From the NCBI RefSeq assembly GCF_031880315.1, contig NZ_CP134771.1, forward strand, positions 4,584,501 to 4,648,500: a stretch of DNA of 64,000 nt, read 5' to 3'. This DNA comes from Pseudomonas baltica. Lineage in GTDB: Bacteria > Pseudomonadota > Gammaproteobacteria > Pseudomonadales > Pseudomonadaceae. Numbering within the stretch: the first letter of the stretch is position 1; every line of letters begins with the position of its first letter. Shown here piece by piece: positions 57,970-64,000 of this stretch. Below the pieces are notes generated by a model. It did no database searches. It was given only the letters and a program-made list of their open reading frames with translations, and had not been told where the DNA came from. Both the position numbers and the translations under genes were made by a program.

Positions 57970-58133
57970 TTTTTTGGTGCTGAGGTGGGTTGCAGCATTT
58001 TTTGGTATGGGAGTGGGGTGGTTCTGCTTTCGAGCCGGCCTTGGGGTCGCCGCCCGCCATACGGCCCCTCGCCCACACTCAAATCCCCGGCCCCTCGGCC
58101 CAACTCCGCTCTCAGGACAAAACCACCAGACAC

Positions 58134-58164
58134 AAAAAAACCGGCCACTGAGGGCCGGTTTTTT
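58134..58164. terminator. Bidirectional terminator
   Basis: CCGGCC-ACTGAG-GGCCGG flanked by seven A and six T, between the convergent omega-amidase and leuA genes. Confidence 0.9.
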
Positions 58165-58177
58165 ATTCAGCAGTGCA

Positions 58178-59848
58178 TCAAGCCGCTTTCGCTTGCTGCT
58201 GACTCAACGAGCGATTCAGCGCGCTGAACAGGGCCTTGAAGCTGGCCGTGGTGATGTTTTCATCCACGCCGATGCCATGCACCGGGCGCTCACCGGCCAC
58301 ACGCAGCTCGATATACGCGGCTGCCTTGGCGTTGGTGCCCGCACCGATAGCGTGCTCGTTGTAGTCCATGATCTCTACCGAAATGGGCAGGCCGGCGACC
58401 AGCGCTTCCAAGGCGCCGTTGCCCTTGCCGCGCCAGTGCTGAGTCTCGCCGTCGCTGTGCACTTCCACATCTACGGCACTGTTGCCGTTCTCTTCCTGCA
58501 GCTTGTGGCTGATCAGTGCGTACGGCGTGTTGGCTTGCAGATACTCTTTGCGCAACAGGCCATAGATCTGCTGAGCGGTCATCTCCAGGCCCAGGCGATC
58601 GGTTTCACCCTGTACGACCTGGCTGAATTCGATCTGCATGCGGCGCGGCAGGCTGATGCCGTATTCCTGTTCGAGCAGATACGTGATGCCGCCTTTGCCG
58701 GACTGGCTGTTGACGCGGATGACCGCTTCGTAGCTGCGTCCGATGTCGGCTGGGTCGATCGGCAGGTAGGGCACTTCCCACACGGTGCCTTCTTTTTGCT
58801 GGGTAAGGCCCTTGCGGATGGCGTCCTGGTGCGAGCCGGAGAACGCGGTGTGCACCAGATCGCCGACATACGGATGGCGCGGGTGCACCGGAATCTGGTT
58901 GCATTCTTCGACCACTTTACGCACGCCGTCGATGTCGGAGAAGTCCAGCTGCGGGTTGACGCCTTGGGTATAGAGGTTCAGGCCCAGGGTGACCAAGTCG
59001 ACGTTGCCGGTACGCTCGCCGTTGCCGAACAGGCAGCCTTCGACGCGATCGGCGCCGGCCATCAGGCCCAACTCGGTGGCGGCGACGCCGGTACCACGGT
59101 CGTTGTGAGTGTGCAGGCTGATCAGCACGCTGTCGCGGCGTGATACATGGCGGCCGAACCATTCGATCTGGTCGGCATAGATGTTCGGGGTCGACACTTC
59201 AACGGTGGCCGGCAGGTTGAGGATCACCTTGTTGGTCGGGGTCGGATTCCACACCTCGATCACGGCATCGCAGACTTCAACGGCGAAATCCAGCTCGGTG
59301 GCGCTGAAGGTTTCCGGCGAGTACTGGAAGGTCCACTGGGTTTCGGGCTGCTGGGCGGCGTATTTGACGAACAGCTTGGCCGCGCTCACGGCGATCTCTT
59401 TGACGCCGGCCTTGTCCTGGTTGAAGACGATCTTGCGGAACGACGGCGAGGTAGCGTTGTACAGGTGAACGATGGCTTTCTTGGCACCGCGCAGGGATTC
59501 GAACGTGCGTGCGATCAGGTCTTCACGGGCCTGGGTCAGCACCTGGATGGTGGTGTCGTCCGGGATGTGGCCGTCCTGGATCAGGGTGCGCACGAAGTCG
59601 AAATCGGTTTGCGAGGCAGAAGGGAAGGCCGCTTCGATTTCCTTGACGCCGACGCTGACCAGCGTTTTCCAGAAGCGCAGTTTTTTCTCGGCGTCCATCG
59701 GCTCGATCAGCGACTGGTTTCCGTCACGCAGATCGGAGCTGCACCAGATCGGCGCGGCGGTGATGGTCTTCGAGGGCCAGGTGCGGTCGGCAATGTCGAC
59801 GGTGGCAAAGGCGCGGTATTTCTGTGACGGGTCTTTGAGCATGCTCAT
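58178..59848 (-). CDS. leuA: 2-isopropylmalate synthase
   Basis: Condenses acetyl-CoA with 2-oxoisovalerate, the first committed step of leucine synthesis. The 556-residue protein is of the long LeuA2 type. The catalytic barrel has [11 protein letters not shown] and [14 protein letters not shown], and the C-terminal regulatory domain for leucine feedback is complete. ATG 59848 gives [14 protein letters not shown] with AAGGA upstream. A candidate leader peptide precedes it. Confidence 0.95.
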   Translation of the reverse strand: MSMLKDPSQKYRAFATVDIADRTWPSKTITAAPIWCSSDLRDGNQSLIEPMDAEKKLRFWKTLVSVGVKEIEAAFPSASQTDFDFVRTLIQDGHIPDDTTIQVLTQAREDLIARTFESLRGAKKAIVHLYNATSPSFRKIVFNQDKAGVKEIAVSAAKLFVKYAAQQPETQWTFQYSPETFSATELDFAVEVCDAVIEVWNPTPTNKVILNLPATVEVSTPNIYADQIEWFGRHVSRRDSVLISLHTHNDRGTGVAATELGLMAGADRVEGCLFGNGERTGNVDLVTLGLNLYTQGVNPQLDFSDIDGVRKVVEECNQIPVHPRHPYVGDLVHTAFSGSHQDAIRKGLTQQKEGTVWEVPYLPIDPADIGRSYEAVIRVNSQSGKGGITYLLEQEYGISLPRRMQIEFSQVVQGETDRLGLEMTAQQIYGLLRKEYLQANTPYALISHKLQEENGNSAVDVEVHSDGETQHWRGKGNGALEALVAGLPISVEIMDYNEHAIGAGTNAKAAAYIELRVAGERPVHGIGVDENITTASFKALFSALNRSLSQQQAKAA

Positions 59849-59929
59849 GGCGAAAATCCTTTGAATGCGGCCGATGGAGAGGGCCTGCCGAAAAATAACT
59901 ACTGAAGGAGATGGGCGAGGCGACGCGAT

Positions 59930-60007
59930 TCAGCCTGGCAGTCGGGCACTCACCAGGCAGAGGCTGGCGTGCTGGCGGAGCAGAATATGGGTGTTTGCGT
60001 TGTTCAT
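59930..60007 (-). CDS. Candidate leuA leader peptide, 25 residues
   Basis: On the minus strand upstream of leuA, ATG 60007 opens MNNANTHILLRQHASLCLVSARLPG, ending 81 bases before leuA. Five of 25 residues are leucine (9, 10, 16, 18, 23), but they are not clustered as in classic attenuators. No Shine-Dalgarno is seen. A TTGCCA (60038-60043) 17 bases from TAGGGT (60015-60020) would start transcription almost at the ATG, so it might be leaderless. The -10 is weak (3 of 6). No T-tracked terminator follows. Coding is probable but unproved. Confidence 0.45.
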   Translation of the reverse strand: MNNANTHILLRQHASLCLVSARLPG

Positions 60008-60175
60008 GGGGTCAACCCTAACCATTGAGGGAAAAGATGGCAAGGGTGTGGAAAAAATTGGTAGAAGTTGCCTTTAATCTGGCTTTATTGGATTTTTATC
60101 GCGGTGATGGTTGGCGAATGCATGGGTAATTGCTCACGGACTTCGATGGGCGCAATGGGTGGGTGTGTCAGCGAC

Positions 60176-60232
60176 GGCCCCTTCGCGGGCAAGCCTTGCA
60201 CTGTGGGAGCAAGGCTTGCCCGCGAAGAGGCC
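60176..60232. repeat. REP-type inverted repeat
   Basis: Two 24-base arms reading GGCCCCTTCGCGGGCAAG... and its complement, with a single mismatch, flank ACTGTGGGA. The arms share the core of the repeats at 10108 and 5497. It lies between leuA's upstream region and the M23 peptidase gene. Confidence 0.9.
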
Positions 60233-60314
60233 GGTGCTACTGGCATAGAACCCTGGAATCTCTCGCAGATGATTGGTGGCCGCGAAGCGCGCTCGCGAAC
60301 GACGCGCCGCTGCA

Positions 60315-61142
60315 CTACGGTTGAAACGCCCCGATGAAAATCGCCGGATCGACTCGCGCGTCATTCAAGCTCACGTTCCAATGCATATGCGGCCCCGTCG
60401 CCCGACCGGTCGATCCAACCCGACCGACCACGGCGCCGCGTGCCAGCGTTTGTCCCAGCTGCACGTCGATCTTGGACATATGACAGAACATGCTGATAAA
60501 GCCCTGGCCGTGGTCGACGAATACGGTGTTGCCGTTGAAGAAATAATCGCCCACCAGGATCACCTTGCCAGCGGCCGGGGTCTTGATCGGCGTGCCCGCA
60601 GGCACCGCGAAATCCAGGCCTGCATGGGGATTGCGCTCTTCGCCATTGAAGAAGCGGCGTACGCCGAAGCGGCTCGACAGGGGACCGTTCACAGGCTTGT
60701 CGAGCAACAGATTGCTCGGTGTGCCGGGGCTGAAGCTGCGGTAGGCGGTGGTCTGGATCGCCAGTTCCTGGTTGATGCGGGTCAAGTCCTGAGGTTCGGG
60801 ATTGACCTGGCGCTTGTTCTTGAGAGTTATGCGCTGCTCGGGATAGTGCTTGCTGGTGACTGTGAAGGGCACCTGGCGGGTGCCGCTGGCACTCTGCACG
60901 CTGAGCGTCTGGCTGCCGGGCTTGACCGTCAGCGCCAGGCCGACGATCGCGCGCCAGTTGTCCTGCTCCTTGACTACCAGCACCGGCTTGCCGTCGATAA
61001 AGGCCTTGGGTGCCATGGCTGCGGGGCCGAGGTCGACGACCGCGACGCCACCCGGCACCGGTTTGTCCAGCAAACGGGTAATGTAGCTGTCGGCCTGGGC
61101 CATGGACGAAAGGCACAACAACAGCAAGGCGATCAGGCGCAT
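60315..61142 (-). CDS. M23 family peptidoglycan metallopeptidase
   Basis: The 275-residue protein has a signal peptide (1-17, cut after AQA). An N-terminal immunoglobulin-like M23N domain (about 20-130) is followed by an M23/LytM zinc peptidase domain with HxxxD in NPHAGLDFAVPAGTP and HxH in TGPHMHWNV, both intact, so it should be active on peptide crosslinks in the periplasm. It is separated from xseA by three bases and is probably cotranscribed. Confidence 0.9.
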   Translation of the reverse strand: MRLIALLLLCLSSMAQADSYITRLLDKPVPGGVAVVDLGPAAMAPKAFIDGKPVLVVKEQDNWRAIVGLALTVKPGSQTLSVQSASGTRQVPFTVTSKHYPEQRITLKNKRQVNPEPQDLTRINQELAIQTTAYRSFSPGTPSNLLLDKPVNGPLSSRFGVRRFFNGEERNPHAGLDFAVPAGTPIKTPAAGKVILVGDYFFNGNTVFVDHGQGFISMFCHMSKIDVQLGQTLARGAVVGRVGSTGRATGPHMHWNVSLNDARVDPAIFIGAFQP

Positions 61143-61145
61143 GGT

Positions 61146-62591
61146 TCAGTCCAGAAGTGACAGGGTGACCGGTGTCAGGTGGTTGTCTTCGACCCGCACG
61201 TCCAGCTCGCCTTCGCCCAGGCGGGCCTTCAGACGCTGACCGGTGCGGGTCTGTGCGGCGCTGCGGATGGCCTGGCCGTGTTCGTCCAGCAGGATGCTGT
61301 AACCGCGGCCCAGCGTCGCCAGCGGGCTGACCAGGTGCAGCGTCTGCATCTGTGTCTGCAACTGTTGGCGACGGTCTTTGAGGGTGGCGGTGATGGCCTT
61401 GGGCAGGCGTTGGTCCACTGCGTTCAGGCGTTCATGGTCACGCTTGAGGCGTTGCTCAATGGCGCGGCGCATCAACGTGTCGAGACCTGCCAGGCGCTGT
61501 TTGAGCAACGCCAAGGCGCGCCCAGGATGCTGCGCGGCCAAGCGGGCATCGAGATGAGCGAGGCGCTGTTTGCGTTGAGCGAGGCGTTGCTCGAAAGCAC
61601 GGCGCATGCGCATGTCCAGGTCGTCCAGGCGCTGGGCCTGCTGGCGCAGACGCTCGCCGGGATGGCGCAACCGGCGTGTCAGGCCGTCCAGGCGCAGACT
61701 GTGGTGGGCCAACTGATTGCGCATGCGCAGCAGCAGTCGGCGCTGCAGGTTCTCGATGCGCCGTTGCAAGTCGCTCATGTCCGGCGCCAGCAGCTCCGCC
61801 GCGGCGGATGGCGTGGGGGCGCGGACGTCGGCCACGAAGTCGCTGATCGATACATCGGTTTCGTGCCCCACGGCGCTGACGATCGGCGTCACGCAGGCAT
61901 CGATGGCGCGGGCCACGGCCTCTTCGTTGAAACACCAGAGGTCCTCCAGCGAGCCGCCGCCCCGGGCCAGGATGATTGCATCGAAGCCGCGGCTGTCGGC
62001 CAGCTTGAGGGCACGCACGATCTGGTTGATGGCTTCGCGCCCTTGTACGGCGGTAGGGATCAGGGTCAGCTCGACCTGCGGAGCGCGGCGACGAAACACA
62101 CTGATGATGTCGCGAATCACCGCGCCAGTGGGCGAACTGACGATACCGATGCGCCGCGGATGAGCGGGCAGGGCGACCTTGCGCTCGCTGCTGAACAGCC
62201 CTTCGGCGCCGAGCTTGTCCTTGAGCGCCTCGAAGGCCTGGCGCAGGGCGCCATCACCGGCCGGTTCGACGGTGTCGAGGATCAACTGGTAATCGCCGCG
62301 GCCTTCGAACAGCGAGACCTTGCCACGCACCTTGACCGCCACCCCGTCCTTCAGCGCCTGGCGCACCTTGGCGGCGTTCTGTCGAAACAAGGCGCAACGC
62401 ACCTGGGCGCCGCTGTCCTTGAGAGTGAAGTACACGTGTCCGGAAGCCGGCCGTGCGAGGTTGGAGATCTCGCCCTCGACCCAGATATTGCTGAACACGT
62501 CCTCGAGCAGCACCCGGGCACGGCCATTGAGTTGGCTGACGGTAAGCACTTCGCGGTCCAGACCGAGTCTGGCAAAGGGGTCTTTAATCAT
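61146..62591 (-). CDS. xseA: Exodeoxyribonuclease VII large subunit
   Basis: The 481-residue protein has an N-terminal OB fold (about 15-110), the catalytic domain with LPAHPRRIGIVSSPTGAVIRD and LARGGGSLEDLWCFNEE, and a long arginine-rich coiled-coil C-terminus. It degrades single-stranded DNA with XseB, whose gene is elsewhere. I start at ATG 62591 (MIKDPFARLGLDREVL), the family's usual start; ATG 62603 adds four residues. Confidence 0.95.
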   Translation of the reverse strand: MIKDPFARLGLDREVLTVSQLNGRARVLLEDVFSNIWVEGEISNLARPASGHVYFTLKDSGAQVRCALFRQNAAKVRQALKDGVAVKVRGKVSLFEGRGDYQLILDTVEPAGDGALRQAFEALKDKLGAEGLFSSERKVALPAHPRRIGIVSSPTGAVIRDIISVFRRRAPQVELTLIPTAVQGREAINQIVRALKLADSRGFDAIILARGGGSLEDLWCFNEEAVARAIDACVTPIVSAVGHETDVSISDFVADVRAPTPSAAAELLAPDMSDLQRRIENLQRRLLLRMRNQLAHHSLRLDGLTRRLRHPGERLRQQAQRLDDLDMRMRRAFEQRLAQRKQRLAHLDARLAAQHPGRALALLKQRLAGLDTLMRRAIEQRLKRDHERLNAVDQRLPKAITATLKDRRQQLQTQMQTLHLVSPLATLGRGYSILLDEHGQAIRSAAQTRTGQRLKARLGEGELDVRVEDNHLTPVTLSLLD

Positions 62592-62620
62592 GCCGGGCAT
62601 CATAAAGGGTTACCGACCCT

Positions 62621-62702
62621 GTAGCGAGGGGGCTTGCCCCCGATCGGGCAGGGGCAGCGCCGTTAGTGTGGCTGACACAATCAGGGGCAAGCTCCCTGGC
62701 TA
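62621..62702. repeat. REP-type pair upstream of xseA
   Basis: GTAGCGAGGGGGCTTGCCCC at 62621 and its partial complement GGGGCAAGCTCCCTGGCTAC ending at 62702 form an inverted pair, the P. putida/fluorescens REP variant. It lies between the divergent xseA and zinc-ribbon genes. Confidence 0.8.
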
Positions 62703-62758
62703 CGGCAGTGTGCGGTGGTATCATCGACAACTTCACTCGCTCAGAGGCCTGCCGCTGC

Positions 62759-63316
62759 ATGAACACCCAAAGCATCATCGTCCCGCGTCTCTCCACTGTC
62801 CCGGTCCATGAACCGCGAGCACGGGCGATTCTGCGCTGGCTGGTGCGCAAGGAGATCATCCAGGAGGCGCTCACCACCTGCGGGCGCACCGGCAATCGCA
62901 TGGCCTACGGTATCGGCCCAGGCGCGCGCAGCGTGGTACTGAAGCCGGAACTGTTGCCCTATGAGGACTCGGTCAACGGCCTGGAAGTGGTCACCGATCG
63001 CTGCATCTTCACCCCGGACGTCGGTTTTCTCCACGAGGCTGGCTGCGCCGAGTGCCGCCGCGAGGTCGGCGAGGCGCTGTTCGATAGCCTCGAAGACTGG
63101 ATGCCGGGCTACACCGACAACTTCACCTGCCCCGAATGCGGGCATGAAGACGACATAAATGGTTTCCTGTTTCTGCAACCATGTGCCTTTTCCAATCTAG
63201 GCTTCATCTTCAATAACTGGCAGGCAGCAGGGTTGCAGCAAGCGTTCGTCGACGAGTTCGCCGATTGGCTCGATCAGCCCGTGGCCAACGTCTCGGTGAT
63301 ACTGCGAGACAGCTGA
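62759..63316 (+). CDS. Zinc-ribbon protein of unknown function
   Basis: The 185-residue protein starts at ATG 62759 (MNTQSIIVPRLSTV). Two CxxC pairs, CAEC (about 97-100) and CPEC (about 124-127), look like a structural zinc ribbon. The rest has no recognisable catalytic motif, signal peptide or membrane segment. It lies directly upstream of guaB. I do not recognise its function. Confidence 0.7.
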   Translation: MNTQSIIVPRLSTVPVHEPRARAILRWLVRKEIIQEALTTCGRTGNRMAYGIGPGARSVVLKPELLPYEDSVNGLEVVTDRCIFTPDVGFLHEAGCAECRREVGEALFDSLEDWMPGYTDNFTCPECGHEDDINGFLFLQPCAFSNLGFIFNNWQAAGLQQAFVDEFADWLDQPVANVSVILRDS

Positions 63317-63381
63317 AGCCGCCCCTGCCAGTAAATGGCGTTGCCACGAAGGTTTACCTTTCATCCATCAGCATGTATAGG

Positions 63382-63387
63382 TACAAT
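63382..63387 (+). promoter_or_regulatory. Candidate -10 box of the guaB promoter
   Basis: TACAAT at 63382-63387, with TTTCAT 17 bases upstream as a weak -35. It gives a leader of about 32 bases to guaB. The -35 is poor, so confidence is low. Confidence 0.4.
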
Positions 63388-63424
63388 GGCGCGCTTCCAT
63401 TTTTCCCGCCCGGGAGCTCCCGCG

Positions 63425-64000
63425 ATGCTGCGTATCAGCCAAGAAGCACTGACCTTCGACGACATCCTTCTCGTACCCGGTTATTCCGAAGTACTGCCCA
63501 ACGAAGTCAGTCTCAAGACCCGTTTGACCCGTGGCATCGAGCTGAACATCCCCCTGGTTTCAGCTGCGATGGACACCGTCACCGAAGCCCGTCTGGCCAT
63601 TGCCATGGCACAGGAAGGCGGCATCGGCATCATTCACAAGAACATGACCATCGAACAACAGGCCGCGGAAGTCCGCAAGGTCAAGAAGTTCGAAGCCGGC
63701 GTGGTCAAGGACCCGATCACCATCGAGGCCGACGCCACGGTTCGTGATCTGTTCGAACTGACCCGCCTGCACAACATCTCCGGCGTACCGGTGCTGCACG
63801 ATGGCGACCTGGTCGGCATCGTCACCTCCCGTGACGTGCGTTTCGAGAATCGCCTGGACGTCCCGGTCCGCGAAGTCATGACCCCCAAAGAGCGTCTGGT
63901 CACCGTCCGTGAGGGCGCTGACAAAGCCGAGGTGCGCGAGCTGCTGCACAAGCACCGCCTCGAAAAGGTTCTGATCGTCGACGCCAACTTCCAGCTCAAG
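63425..64000 (+). CDS. guaB: Inosine-5'-monophosphate dehydrogenase, 3' end missing
   Basis: Oxidises IMP to XMP with NAD+, the rate-setting step of guanine nucleotide synthesis. Only the first 192 codons lie in the window; the frame is open to the edge. [25 protein letters not shown] and [31 protein letters not shown] are diagnostic, and the inserted CBS pair begins near residue 93 ([20 protein letters not shown]). The catalytic cysteine loop lies beyond the window. Confidence 0.96.
   Translation, partial: MLRISQEALTFDDILLVPGYSEVLPNEVSLKTRLTRGIELNIPLVSAAMDTVTEARLAIAMAQEGGIGIIHKNMTIEQQAAEVRKVKKFEAGVVKDPITIEADATVRDLFELTRLHNISGVPVLHDGDLVGIVTSRDVRFENRLDVPVREVMTPKERLVTVREGADKAEVRELLHKHRLEKVLIVDANFQLK

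Noticed and set aside
57974..59143. 389-codon plus-strand open frame opposite leuA
   Set aside because: Antisense to leuA and crossing a strong terminator at 58134-58164; no recognisable domain.

Overview
The window is a chromosomal segment of a Pseudomonas, most likely from the fluorescens lineage. I infer this from the order of conserved blocks (queA-tgt-yajC-secD-secF, trmJ-cysE-iscRSUA-hscBA-fdx-iscX-ndk, rlmN-pilF-rodZ-ispG-hisS-yfgM-bamB-der, xseA to guaB), the GC-rich coding style, and the many REP-type inverted repeats with a 'ctcccacag / cgcgggcaag' core. The left end cuts a cyclopropane fatty acid synthase gene and the right end cuts guaB.

Region 1 (1-20 kb) is mixed accessory and metabolic. 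It holds cfa (partial) with a zinc-type hemB, an MFS transporter, a secreted RTX protein built like an AlgE-type mannuronan C5-epimerase but lacking most of the catalytic motif, a soluble PAS-PAS chemoreceptor (BdlA-like), and a lemA-TPM-TPM operon. A phzF-family gene follows, then a REP element whose interior has expanded into a 40-bp tandem array. Next come a class III aminotransferase with a divergent LysR gene, ppk2, an amino-acid ABC transporter without its own ATPase, a tauABC-like sulfonate-type ABC transporter, and an alpha/beta hydrolase divergent from a MarR regulator with a palindromic operator candidate between them.

Region 2 (20.5-27.5 kb) contains the most interesting protein-coding locus. 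A LysR regulator precedes a tight cluster of a TauD-like Fe(II)/2-oxoglutarate oxygenase, an AMP-forming acyl ligase (A10 lysine replaced by arginine), a thermostable-hemolysin-family acyltransferase-like protein and a Bcr/CflA-type exporter. I read this as an unassigned small-molecule pathway, perhaps making an oxidised N-acyl or acyl-derived product. A GAF protein and an SDR follow.

Region 3 (27.5-31.8 kb) holds phoD (Tat-exported), a DUF6124-like small gene behind a strongly structured minus-strand leader with a coupled 25-codon uORF, an orphan 2OG-Fe(II) oxygenase, a likely free-standing small RNA (near-perfect sigma70 promoter, GAAA-capped hairpins, intrinsic terminator), and an orphan hypothetical gene. 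The region ends at tRNA-Leu(CAA), and the orphan genes lie on the 3' side of that tRNA, a common place for accessory insertions.

Region 4 (32-57 kb) is conserved core: queuosine synthesis and Sec translocase auxiliaries, suhB, trmJ-cysE, the full isc iron-sulfur operon with a recognisable IscR site at its promoter, ndk, and the rlmN-to-der block (rRNA/tRNA modification, type IV pilus pilotin, cell shape, isoprenoids, His-tRNA synthetase, outer-membrane assembly, ribosome GTPase). A methionine/glutamine-type aminotransferase overlaps an omega-amidase gene, forming a keto-acid repair or methionine-salvage pair.

Region 5 (58-64 kb) is leuA with a candidate 25-codon leader peptide, an M23 peptidase with xseA, a zinc-ribbon protein of unknown function, and the start of guaB. 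No insertion sequence, integrase, prophage or CRISPR array was seen.
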